Shown here one piece after another: positions 27,405-34,753 of a stretch of DNA of 64,000 bases. Position 1 is the stretch's first letter. The number at the start of each line of letters is the position of its first letter. The notes under the pieces were generated by a model. That model saw nothing but the letters and a program-made list of their open reading frames with translations, searched no databases and had not been told where the DNA came from. Location of the stretch: assembly GCF_002205895.1 (NCBI RefSeq), contig NZ_NJDE01000033.1, positions 1-64,000 of the forward strand, in the 5' to 3' direction. Position numbers and translations under genes: made by a program. This DNA comes from Saccharibacillus sp. O23 (GTDB taxonomy: Bacteria > Bacillota > Bacilli > Paenibacillales > Paenibacillaceae).

Positions 27405-28568
27405 TTACTCAGCCGCTCCTTCTGTCAAAGAGATCCAGACCAGACATTTGTCGTCGTCTTGTTCCGCGTCCGGTTCTCCCTCGAAAAACACCTCTTCCAT
27501 CCGGGCTTTGTCGAAAGCATGTTCGCCTTTCAACTGGTCGACCAAAAAATTCAACTGATCTTCTTGCTCGCCGTCCACCGCTTCCAACAATCCGTCGGTA
27601 TACAGGACCAGATGGCTGTCGCCTTCGTAAGTCACGGTCTGCGGCGCGGCGTCGATCCGATCGAACAATCCTACGGGATGAGAAGAACGTTCCAGTTTAA
27701 CGACATCGTCTCCGCAGAACAGCAGACCCGGCGGATGGCCGGCATTGACATAGTCGATACGCTTGAAGCGCGTGTCGACCACCATGTAGATGGCGGTGAA
27801 ATAATATTGGATGAGCTGATTTTCGATATGAAGCTGATTGAAGCGCCGGTTCAGCTCTTGGATTACCTTTTCGGGATCGACATACGTCACGACCGTATCC
27901 TTAAGCACGGAAGCGATAAACATGCAGAACAGAGAGGACGAAATGCCGTGTCCCATCATATCCAGCAGAATAACGCCGTAACGCCCGTCGCCGAGCGGAT
28001 ACCAAGCATACAAGTCCCCTGCCAACTCGAACGAAGGTTTATACAACGCTTCGATCTCGATGCCGGGATCGTGGATCGGAAGGCTCAAAACCGCATTTTG
28101 CACAAGCGCGGCGAGCTTCAGCTCGTCCTGAATGCGTTGGTCGCGTTCGTTGTGCCAGTCTTTCTCCTGCTTAAGCCGAAGCGCCAGACGGATCCGGGCC
28201 ATAAGCTCGACTTTATTGATCGGCTTGGTGACATAGTCGCCCGCTCCGGCATCCAACGCTTCGGCCAGCTTTTTGGAGTCGCCTACCGCCGTGACCATAA
28301 TGATCGGAATATCGCGAAGATGCTCGTACGTCTGCACGATCCGGCAGGCTTCGATCCCGTCCATCTCCGGCATCATCATATCGAGCAGAATCAAATCGAT
28401 ATCCGAATTTTTGGGCTTGACCTGCGGGTCAAGATCGGCAATGCCCAAAATCGCGAACATTTCTCGCGCGGAAGCGGCGATTTCGATATTTCGGTAGTCT
28501 TCCTTCTTCAATATCTCGCGAATGATAATGACATTGGTAGGATTGTCGTCGACAACTAGAATCTTCAT
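27405..28568 (-). CDS. Response regulator with PP2C phosphatase domain, RsbY-like
   Basis: A 387-residue protein starting MKILVVDDNPTN; GAGGGAGAGG precedes this ATG, so a longer frame was not used. It has a receiver (1-125, D63, Lys in TKPINK), a linker coiled coil (130-155) and a SpoIIE/PP2C-type Ser/Thr phosphatase (about 160-385). The metal-binding acids are visible: D185 (AGDLYAW), D203 (LLDMMGHG), D325 (YTDGLLEA) and the DDDK near 371. RsbU, RsbP and RsbY proteins dephosphorylate RsbV to release SigB; this receiver-first form is RsbY-like. It is the first gene of the signalling set and is joined directly to the hybrid kinase. Confidence 0.92.
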   Translation of the reverse strand: MKILVVDDNPTNVIIIREILKKEDYRNIEIAASAREMFAILGIADLDPQVKPKNSDIDLILLDMMMPEMDGIEACRIVQTYEHLRDIPIIMVTAVGDSKKLAEALDAGAGDYVTKPINKVELMARIRLALRLKQEKDWHNERDQRIQDELKLAALVQNAVLSLPIHDPGIEIEALYKPSFELAGDLYAWYPLGDGRYGVILLDMMGHGISSSLFCMFIASVLKDTVVTYVDPEKVIQELNRRFNQLHIENQLIQYYFTAIYMVVDTRFKRIDYVNAGHPPGLLFCGDDVVKLERSSHPVGLFDRIDAAPQTVTYEGDSHLVLYTDGLLEAVDGEQEDQLNFLVDQLKGEHAFDKARMEEVFFEGEPDAEQDDDKCLVWISLTEGAAE

Positions 28569-28714
28569 AATCCTCTCCCTCTTACGTTGACCGAATCGAA
28601 TCCAAAGCTTACGTTCCGTCGGGGCGTAACGTCGCATCGTTATCGGTCAAGGTACTCTGTTTACGCTCTCGCCTTGCTCTTCATCCAATTCAGCGATCAA
28701 ACGGTTTTTTATCC

Positions 28715-28742
28715 TGCTTCATACTTTTTATCAACTTCTTGT
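28715..28742 (-). promoter_or_regulatory. Candidate promoter of the RsbY-like gene
   Basis: On the minus strand TTGACA is followed after 16 bases by TATGAA. It lies just after the 48-bp palindrome and about 150 bases before the start codon. No GTTTAA/GGGTAT sigma-B pair was recognised. Confidence 0.4.
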
Positions 28743-28754
28743 CAAACGTTCTGT

Positions 28755-28802
28755 AAACATAGATAAGGAATGGGAGAGCTCTCCCATTCCTTATCTATGT
28801 TT
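28755..28802. repeat. 48-bp perfect palindrome between stress genes
   Basis: The left arm AAACATAGATAAGGAATGGG plus AGAG is mirrored exactly by CTCT plus CCCATTCCTTATCTATGTTT with no spacer. It lies between the YflT-like gene's stop codon and the promoter of the RsbY-like gene, both on the minus strand. It probably acts as a terminator or RNA-stabilising hairpin. A 24-base perfect stem with no loop is unusual. Confidence 0.9.
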
Positions 28803-28851
28803 CGAATCCGCTTATCAGGCTGCACGCTTCTCGCGGATTGCATTCCTTTAT

Positions 28852-29199
28852 TCACAAAGCGGGCGTCCAAGCAACCACCAACACCTTGCCCAGCTCCAAT
28901 TGTTCCTCGTAATACGCCGCTTCCGCCTCGGAGAATCCCATATCCGCAATCCGCTTGCGCAGTTCTTCCGCATCGGAACGGAAAATATGCAGATCGGCCG
29001 TTTCTCCTTCGGCGATCTCCGGAAATACCGGGCGAACTCCGGCCGCCTCGGCGGTAAGTTCGGTTTTCTTTTCATCATAGGCCAATACGAAAAGCTGATC
29101 TCCCGTATATCCCGTGATCCGAAGCTCCCGAATCGTTTCGACCGCTTCCGTGCCGTTCTCCACAATCTTTGCGTAAGCCTTCGTATCAGAAGCATCCAT
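28852..29199 (-). CDS. YflT-like general stress protein (GS17M-type domain)
   Basis: A 115-residue protein starting MDASDTKAYAKIVENG. The ATG at 29199 stands ten bases after AAGGAG, while a GTG at 29208 touches that site. The pattern of a VENGTEAVETIRELRITGYT N-terminus, LAYDEKKTE, then DMGFSEAEAAYYEEQLELGKVLVVA matches the YflT/heat-induced stress protein domain (general stress protein 17M). In Bacillus subtilis yflT is sigma-B dependent (established). Its position just before the sigma-B regulators supports the same control here, though no clear sigma-B promoter was recognised. Confidence 0.85.
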   Translation of the reverse strand: MDASDTKAYAKIVENGTEAVETIRELRITGYTGDQLFVLAYDEKKTELTAEAAGVRPVFPEIAEGETADLHIFRSDAEELRKRIADMGFSEAEAAYYEEQLELGKVLVVAWTPAL

Positions 29200-29355
29200 A
29201 ATCCGCACGCTCCTTAAACGTTTTAAGATAGAGTAGACAACACAAACTTATATTTAACCGAAAAAACGAATCATGAAACGACAAAACGACGTTTTTTGGT
29301 TTTTTCTCGCAAATTCCGTTCCGAACCGATGCGCAAGAAATTCGGCTTCAGCTTA

Positions 29356-29913
29356 TTATACCGAAGAACTGTCGAATAAATCGACGCTGCGAAGCTTGCC
29401 GTCAAGCGGATCGACGAATATCTTGATCGCTTGGCCGTCGTGCTCGTATCCGAAACCGTCGTCGGCAGTAAAGTCCGGCTTGCCCAGTTCGTCGCGAATC
29501 CGGTCGACATCCATCGGGATCGAACGTCCGTTGAGATTGAACGAACCCGTGCTTGCCGGGACGGAGACGTAATAGATCCAACCCTCGTAGACGCCTACGT
29601 TCAGGCCGTCGTATCGGTATTCTTCGCCGCCCATATAAGCCGGAACGCGCTCGCTCGGTTTTCCGTACAGCCGGTCGGCGTCTTCGATACGGTTCTGAAG
29701 CGTCAGCCCGTTGATCGATTCGCTGCCGGACGCGGCAGGATAGGCCGAAGCGCGATGCGATGAAACATGGGTGAAATCGGAATACGCGGTACGGTACACA
29801 GCCGTTTCTTGCGAAAAGTCGGAAACCTGAGCATGGGAAGGGACAGAATCCTGCGTCGAGAGAGAAGATAACATGGCAGTCAACATCATCATGATCGTAA
29901 ACATCTTTCTCAT
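29356..29913 (-). CDS. Secreted hypothetical protein
   Basis: A 185-residue protein with a signal peptide (MRKMFTIMMMLTAMLSSLS, cleavage probably near 20-30). The mature region has beta-rich repeats around GLTLQNRIEDADRLYGKP, GVYEGWIYYVSVP and DELGKPDF. Two copies of a DRLYGKP/DELGKPD-like motif suggest a duplicated fold resembling SmpA/DUF4309-type domains that begin with a substrate-free 'GKP' turn, but I cannot assign a family. It is separated from its neighbours by intergenic DNA that includes a tandem duplication. Confidence 0.55.
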   Translation of the reverse strand: MRKMFTIMMMLTAMLSSLSTQDSVPSHAQVSDFSQETAVYRTAYSDFTHVSSHRASAYPAASGSESINGLTLQNRIEDADRLYGKPSERVPAYMGGEEYRYDGLNVGVYEGWIYYVSVPASTGSFNLNGRSIPMDVDRIRDELGKPDFTADDGFGYEHDGQAIKIFVDPLDGKLRSVDLFDSSSV

Positions 29914-29966
29914 CCTTTCGTCGCGTTACAGGGACTCCGTGCAGCCCTCCCATGCCCGTCCGGCTT

Positions 29967-30180
29967 CTAGTACGTTGCCCGAACACGAGATTAGGTTTCG
30001 CCCTTCGAAAACTCGCTTAAACCGTGCGCGTTTCCGAAGGTCTCAAGCCTTTGATTCGGTTCGGTCAACTCACTACTACGTCGACCGAACACAAGGTTAG
30101 GTTTCGCCCTTCGAAAACTCGCTTAAACCGTGCGCGTTTCCGAAGGTCTCAAGCCTTTGATTGGGTTCGGTCAACTCACT
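29967..30180. repeat. Tandem duplication of a 106-bp structured unit
   Basis: Two units start at 29967 and 30073 (period 106). Their 96-bp cores (29979-30074 and 30085-30180) differ at only three positions. Each core is bounded by CCGAAC and GTTCGG in inverted orientation and contains inner complementary segments CCTTCG/CGAAGG, so each can fold as RNA on either strand. The right-hand copy ends within the stop codon of the DUF948 gene (30179-30181). Confidence 0.9.
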
Positions 30181-30769
30181 AGCGACGGAATTTCTGCCAG
30201 ATGGAAGCGCCCGTATCGATCATTTTCACGATCTTCTGCACGTTTGCGCCCGCCGTCGCTCCGTCTCGTCCGCCTGCTCCGTACGTCGCTTCGTACGTTT
30301 TGACGGTCGGGCTATCGCCGGAAGCCGGCAGCAGCGCCGCTCCCCCGTTTTCGCGTTTGTGTTTTTCTTTGTTTTCCCGATGATGCTTCGCTTTCTCGAT
30401 CATCCGATGCGAATACTGCTGGGTCACCAGAGTCACTTCGTTCATCAGCTGCCCGAGGTTTTTCACGGATTCCATCACAGGATCGAGCTGTTTGAGCTTA
30501 TGATTGGCATCCAGCGTAATATCGTTGGCATGCCGGACGATTTGTTTGACCTCATAAGTCAGTTCGTCCATCGTTTTTTGTACTTCTTTCAATGTTTGCG
30601 CCGTATTCTCCAGCGTCTTGGTTCCGGCTTGCAGCGTCTTAATCAGGAAGATGACTAGCGCTACGAAAGCCAAAGCCACGATAATCAAAGCCCATTCCCA
30701 AATCACATCCAAAACCTCGCTTTCTCCACACCCGTTTTTTGTTTGTTGTTTGCTGATCGTCTCTTGCAT
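30179..30769 (-). CDS. DUF948 / YtxG-like membrane protein
   Basis: A 196-residue protein with one N-terminal membrane segment (about 24-45) followed by a helical region of the DUF948 type (KTLQAGTKTLENTAQTLKEVQKTMDEL). The basic tail contains KHHRENKEKHKREN. YtxG, a DUF948 protein, is co-induced with YtxH in the Bacillus general-stress response; here ytxH lies 12 kb away on the other strand rather than in one operon. An AAGGAG site sits only two bases before the ATG, so the true start may be slightly downstream. Confidence 0.75.
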   Translation of the reverse strand: MQETISKQQTKNGCGESEVLDVIWEWALIIVALAFVALVIFLIKTLQAGTKTLENTAQTLKEVQKTMDELTYEVKQIVRHANDITLDANHKLKQLDPVMESVKNLGQLMNEVTLVTQQYSHRMIEKAKHHRENKEKHKRENGGAALLPASGDSPTVKTYEATYGAGGRDGATAGANVQKIVKMIDTGASIWQKFRR

Positions 30770-31006
30770 TACTCCTTAGTTACCCTGTGCATTTTCCCCC
30801 GAAACAAAAGCGAAAATGCCCGCGAACCGCTAAACGAAGCTCTGTTTCATTCCGAAAATGCCCGGTTAATTGTGTCTGCGAGACAAGCGGAACATTCGCG
30901 GTTCGACCGACGAATATTTCGGCTTTTCTACTACTATTCTGTTCTTCCGTTCTGCGGTTCGTTCGTCCAAGCGGAAACATCATACGAAACGAGGAGAGTG
31001 AGATTC

Positions 31007-31174
31007 ATGTTGAAGTGGTCTTTGCTTCTGCTGGTCGTCGCCGTCGTGCTGGGGATCTTCGGATTCGCAGGCATCATCGAAGCGGCTGCCGCGATTTTCA
31101 AACTGTTGTTCTGGGTATTCTTGGCCCTGTTCGTCATTTCCCTGTTCTTGGGCCGAAATCGTTCGACCCGTTAG
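31007..31174 (+). CDS. DUF1328 small membrane protein
   Basis: A 55-residue protein, MLKWSLLLLVVAVVLGIFGF..., with two membrane helices and a short basic tail GRNRSTR. Length and the GFAGIIEAAAAIFKLLFWVF core match DUF1328. The ATG at 31007 follows GAGGAG at good spacing; the longer upstream frame has none. A strong terminator follows. DUF1328 genes are commonly stress induced, fitting this neighbourhood (inference). Confidence 0.85.
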   Translation: MLKWSLLLLVVAVVLGIFGFAGIIEAAAAIFKLLFWVFLALFVISLFLGRNRSTR

Positions 31175-31202
31175 ATTTGGGCAAACCGATCGGCTTTCGA
31201 CT

Positions 31203-31237
31203 GAACCGCTCCGAAACGGAGCGGTTTTTTTATTTTT
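31203..31237 (+). terminator. Intrinsic terminator after the DUF1328 gene
   Basis: AACCGCTCC and GGAGCGGTT pair around a short AAAC-type loop and are followed by a long T-rich run. Confidence 0.85.
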
Positions 31238-31485
31238 CCTCCTTTCTTCGGGGCGATTATTCGACCCTATTCGCCGCTTTGCGACAAGCTGCCGACCGTC
31301 CGCTTACATTATAGCAATTTTCGAAGAGGTTTTCCGAGTTAAGCGCTAAGGGGATAACCCAAAGCGAAACAAGTTACGATTCCGTTATTTTTTTATGCAA
31401 GGTTGGTTCAACTCGCGAAGGTCTAGTTTATTCTTATAGCAGGATGGAGCAAACAAGCTCCTAAAATACAAAGGAGGTTCACCTT
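31238..31485 (+). other. Leader and promoter region of the Thr/Pro secreted protein gene
   Basis: No gene is seen between the terminator and 31486. The right end holds a strong AAAGGAGG ribosome site and AT-rich sequence with possible -10 elements (TATTCT near 31430), but no confident promoter could be fixed. Confidence 0.4.
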
Positions 31486-32298
31486 ATGAAAAAACTGGTT
31501 ACCCTTACAGCCTCGGCTCTGCTCATGGCTTCCTTCGCAACAGCGGCTTCGGCGGCTGAAACGACACCGACAACGACACCTACGACAACGCCTGCGACAA
31601 CAGAAACTGCGCCTACAACTACTCCTACGGCTCCGGCTACGGTAGTATCGACTTCGACAACGACGAAGTTCGTAGGCAACGACAAAGGATTCAGCTTCAC
31701 GAACCCTACGACTTGGAACGAACGCGTAAAAAGCCAAGAGTACACCGGCCAAGCACTGAAAGACATGGGAGAAAGCGGAGTATACCTCGTTAACTTTACA
31801 TACACGCCTAACGACACTAACGCGGCTCCGGTAACTTTCGCTTCGATTCGCGGCTATGACAGCGGCGTTTGGAACAGCATCGCCAACAAAGACGCTCTGG
31901 GCAAACCGCTCAACGAAACAGGAAGCGTAATCTATGTTCTGTCCCCGGCTGCGAACAACCCGTTCACTTCCGGTACGGATATGGAAACGTTTAACACGCT
32001 GCTTCAAGGCGTAAACAGCGGCGTTCTGCAAGACTTCACGATCAACCCGGTTATGAGCACGGGCGAAAAAGGCCCTCTGGTCGTCGTTAACGATCCGAGC
32101 AAAATTTCCGATAACCCGACTCCTACGATCAACCTGACGAGCATGACTCCGTTCTACAAATCGCCGGGCGGCACGATGATCGGCTACCTCGGACCGCAAA
32201 AGCTGGATACTACAGGTAACGGCAAAACGGATCCGGCCAGCGGCCAATGGGTCGAAATCTACACTTGGATGGGTCTGGCTTGGATCGTAGTCGAGTAA
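31486..32298 (+). CDS. Secreted Thr/Pro-rich protein, unknown family
   Basis: A 270-residue protein with a clear signal peptide ending in ASA-AE (about residue 24) and a Thr/Pro/Ala-rich linker (25-60). A globular domain (about 61-200) starts FVGNDKGFSFTNPTTWNERV, similar in style to lipoprotein-like 'PsbP/DUF' folds. The C-terminal part (YKSPGGTMIGYL...WVEIYTWMGLAWIVVE) looks like an SH3-type wall-binding module. Codon use is noticeably biased (ACA/ACT Thr, CTG Leu) and the ribosome site is strong, suggesting high expression. Function is not recognised. Confidence 0.65.
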   Translation: MKKLVTLTASALLMASFATAASAAETTPTTTPTTTPATTETAPTTTPTAPATVVSTSTTTKFVGNDKGFSFTNPTTWNERVKSQEYTGQALKDMGESGVYLVNFTYTPNDTNAAPVTFASIRGYDSGVWNSIANKDALGKPLNETGSVIYVLSPAANNPFTSGTDMETFNTLLQGVNSGVLQDFTINPVMSTGEKGPLVVVNDPSKISDNPTPTINLTSMTPFYKSPGGTMIGYLGPQKLDTTGNGKTDPASGQWVEIYTWMGLAWIVVE

Positions 32299-32336
32299 TC
32301 GGCTCTTTCCCTTCAACCTTCCTTACGTTTTATTCG

Positions 32337-32365
32337 AAAAGCACCGGCAGCCGCCGGTGCTTTTT
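32337..32365 (+). terminator. Intrinsic terminator
   Basis: GCACCGGC and GCCGGTGC pair around AGCC, followed by TTTTT, just after the secreted protein gene. Confidence 0.85.
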
Positions 32366-32528
32366 GTTGATTTCGCTTATTCTTCTCGCCGTTCGTTCGC
32401 GCGGAATTTGCCGCTTGTCCCGCCGCTTGAAAGCGGATAAGATAAAGAAGAAATCCGCAGCAGCGCAAGCGGCAAGCAGCCCGGACTGCGGGCGCTTCGC
32501 TCCGCTGCACAGCGAGGAGGAATTCTGC

Positions 32529-32711
32529 ATGACCGAAGAAAAAGAAACGCGCAAGGTGGATCTGGCCGAAGCGATTCGCAACAAACTCGAACAGAAGAAA
32601 CAGCAGTCGAGCGCGAACAAAGGCGGTTTCCAGAGCAATCAGACGAAAAAGCTGACTACCCAAAACAACAAAAAACCTAACAATCAGCGCCGTCGTACCG
32701 GAGGATCTTAA
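32529..32711 (+). CDS. Small hydrophilic protein
   Basis: A 60-residue protein, MTEEKETRKVDLAEAIRNKL..., rich in Gln, Asn, Lys and Arg, ending in RRRTGGS. It has a good ribosome site (GAGGAGG) and its own terminator, so it is probably real. The first 25 residues form one predicted helix and the rest looks disordered and basic, which would fit nucleic acid or ribosome binding (inference only). Confidence 0.7.
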   Translation: MTEEKETRKVDLAEAIRNKLEQKKQQSSANKGGFQSNQTKKLTTQNNKKPNNQRRRTGGS

Positions 32712-32738
32712 TCGAGACCGACCGATTTCGGCAGCAGC

Positions 32739-32776
32739 AAAAGCCCTTTTCCGGTTAATCCGGAAAAGGGCTTTTT
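32739..32776. terminator. Bidirectional terminator
   Basis: GCCCTTTTCCGG and CCGGAAAAGGGC pair around TTAAT, with A-runs on the left and T-runs on the right. It serves the small gene at 32529 and the convergent ABC-F gene. Confidence 0.85.
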
Positions 32777-32883
32777 CAATTCCGCGCCGTCGATCGATAG
32801 CCGAGAACGCCGGAAACGGCGGCATGACTCGATCGCGGCCGAAGCCGTTGATCATGCCCTGCGAACTTCCGCTCTTGATCTCT

Positions 32884-34515
32884 TTACACTTGCACCGCGT
32901 ACATCCGCTCGCGCAGCGCTTTGACTTCGTCGCTCTCGAGGTACTCGTCGTAAGTCATGACGCGATCGATCACGCCGTTCGGCGTAATCTCGATGATGCG
33001 GTTCGCGATCGTCTGGATAAACTGATGGTCATGGGAGACGAACAGCAGCGTGCCGTCGAAGTCGATCAAGCCGTTGTTGAGCGCCGTGATCGATTCCAAG
33101 TCCAAGTGGTTGGTCGGCTCGTCCATGATCAGCACGTTCGCGCCGTTGAGCATCATCTTGGCGAGCATGCAGCGAACCTTCTCGCCCCCCGACAATACGC
33201 TGGCCTTCTTCTGGCTCTCTTCGCCGGCGAACAGCATCCGGCCGAGGAATCCGCGCAGGAACGTCTCGTCCTGATCGTTGGAATATTGACGCAGCCATTC
33301 CACGAGGTTGAGGTCGACGCCGTCGAAGTATTGCGAGTTGTCTTTCGGGAAATACGCCTGAGTGGTCGTCACGCCCCACGTGTATTCGCCGCTGTCGGCT
33401 TCCTGCTCGCCCATCACGATATCGAACAGCGTGGACTTCGGCAGGCCGTGCGGGCCGACGAACGCGATCTTGTCGCCTTTGTTGACGACGAGGTTGAAGT
33501 TGTCGAGCACCATCTCGCCTTCGATCGATTTGCTCAGGTTATCCACGTTCAACAGCTGTTTGCCCGCTTCGCGTTCCGGCTTGAAGTTGATGAACGGATA
33601 TTTGCGGTTCGACGGACGGATATCGTCCAGCGCGATCTTGTCGAGCTGCTTTTTACGCGACGTTGCTTGTTTCGATTTCGAAGCGTTCGCCGAGAAACGT
33701 TGGATGAAAGCTTGAAGTTCTTTGATTTTCTCTTCTTTTCTCTTGTTCTGGTCGCGGGCCAATTTGAGCGCCAATTGACTGGACTCGTACCAGAAATCGT
33801 AGTTGCCCACGTACATCTGGATTTTGCCGAAGTCGATGTCCGCAATATGCGTGCAGACTTTGTTCAGGAAGTGACGGTCGTGGGATACGACGATAACGGT
33901 GCCTTCGTAGCCCATCAGGAAGTTCTCCAGCCAGTTGATCGATTCGATGTCCAAGTGGTTGGTCGGTTCGTCCAGCAGCAGGATCTGAGGCGTGCCGAAC
34001 AGCGCCTGCGCGAGCAGGACGCGGACTTTCTCGTTGCCGCTCAGCTCGTCCATTTTTTTGTCGTGCAGATCGCGGACGATGCCCAGACCGATCAAGAGCG
34101 CGGCCGCATCGGACTCGGCGTCCCAACCGTTCAACTCGGCGAATTCGCCTTCCAGCTCGCCGGCACGGATGCCGTCTTCTTCGGAGAAGTCGCTTTTGGC
34201 ATACAGCGCGTCTTTTTCTTTCATGATCGAATACAGGCGGCTGTGGCCCATGATCACGGTCTCCAAGACCTGATATTCGTCGTATTCGAAATGGTTCTGT
34301 TTCAGAACGGCGAGCCGTTCGCCAGGCGTGATGGAGACTTCGCCTTGGTTCGGTTCGATCTCTCCGGAGAGGATCTTCAGGAACGTGGACTTGCCGGCGC
34401 CGTTGGCGCCGATCAGGCCGTAACAGTTGCCCGGGTTGAATTGAATGTTGACGTCTTCGAAAAGTGGCCGCTTGCCGTAACGAAGCGTAACGCCGCTTGT
34501 GCTAATCATGTGCAT
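32884..34515 (-). CDS. ABC-F family ATPase (YkpA/YbiT-type)
   Basis: A 543-residue protein with two ATPase domains and no membrane segments, so it acts on ribosomes rather than in transport. Domain 1 has GANGAGKST, an ELSGNEKVRVLLAQAL signature and LLLDEPTNHLD. Domain 2 has VLSGGEKVRCMLAKM and LIMDEPTNHLD, but its P-loop reads GPHGLPKST, with Pro where Gly is usual. The linker (about 240-300) is basic and helical. ABC-F proteins of this kind help stalled ribosomes or tune translation. Three ATGs are close together; 34515 has the best spacing from AAAGGA. Confidence 0.9.
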   Translation of the reverse strand: MHMISTSGVTLRYGKRPLFEDVNIQFNPGNCYGLIGANGAGKSTFLKILSGEIEPNQGEVSITPGERLAVLKQNHFEYDEYQVLETVIMGHSRLYSIMKEKDALYAKSDFSEEDGIRAGELEGEFAELNGWDAESDAAALLIGLGIVRDLHDKKMDELSGNEKVRVLLAQALFGTPQILLLDEPTNHLDIESINWLENFLMGYEGTVIVVSHDRHFLNKVCTHIADIDFGKIQMYVGNYDFWYESSQLALKLARDQNKRKEEKIKELQAFIQRFSANASKSKQATSRKKQLDKIALDDIRPSNRKYPFINFKPEREAGKQLLNVDNLSKSIEGEMVLDNFNLVVNKGDKIAFVGPHGLPKSTLFDIVMGEQEADSGEYTWGVTTTQAYFPKDNSQYFDGVDLNLVEWLRQYSNDQDETFLRGFLGRMLFAGEESQKKASVLSGGEKVRCMLAKMMLNGANVLIMDEPTNHLDLESITALNNGLIDFDGTLLFVSHDHQFIQTIANRIIEITPNGVIDRVMTYDEYLESDEVKALRERMYAVQV

Positions 34516-34630
34516 TCCCATCCTTTATCGTAAACTTTTCGCCGAGCTTCGACCGCTTCAAAGGCGGATCGAATCCGAACGAAACATCATGCTTGACTTC
34601 CTGAAAATCAGGTTGGCTTTTCAAAAGCCT

Positions 34631-34639
34631 ATTATAGCA
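34631..34639 (-). promoter_or_regulatory. Extended -10 promoter of the ABC-F gene
   Basis: The minus strand reads TGCTATAAT, a perfect -10 with the TGn extension. About 115 bases of leader follow, and include two small hairpins (GGCTTTTGAAAAGCC at the transcript start, then CCTGA/TCAGG). No leader peptide was recognised. Confidence 0.6.
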
Positions 34640-34713
34640 TAAAACGGCCGTCCGTAAGCCTTGACTTGATCGTTTCCCGGTAAATTTTCGGCAAAAAGCG
34701 GCCGCGCCGCCAA

Positions 34714-34741
34714 AAGCCGTCCCGTGTCGGACCGGGACGGC
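34714..34741 (-). terminator. Terminator of the UlaG-like hydrolase gene
   Basis: AGCCGTCCCG and CGGGACGGCT pair around a short loop just past the stop codon at 34754; on the minus strand TTTTGGC follows. Confidence 0.7.
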
Positions 34742-34753
34742 TCGCTCGCCTGC

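Noticed and set aside
26151-28559. 802-residue plus-strand frame across the RsbK/RsbY genes
   Set aside because: Shadow of two well-supported minus-strand genes; composition (Arg, Phe, His, Asp-rich) is that of antisense GC-rich DNA.
29967-30180. CRISPR or insertion-sequence remnant
   Set aside because: Only two 106-bp units, no transposase, no target duplications or terminal repeats typical of IS elements.
32824-34533. 569-residue plus-strand frame opposite the ABC-F gene
   Set aside because: Antisense shadow; the minus-strand gene shows Walker, signature and DEPTNHLD motifs twice.
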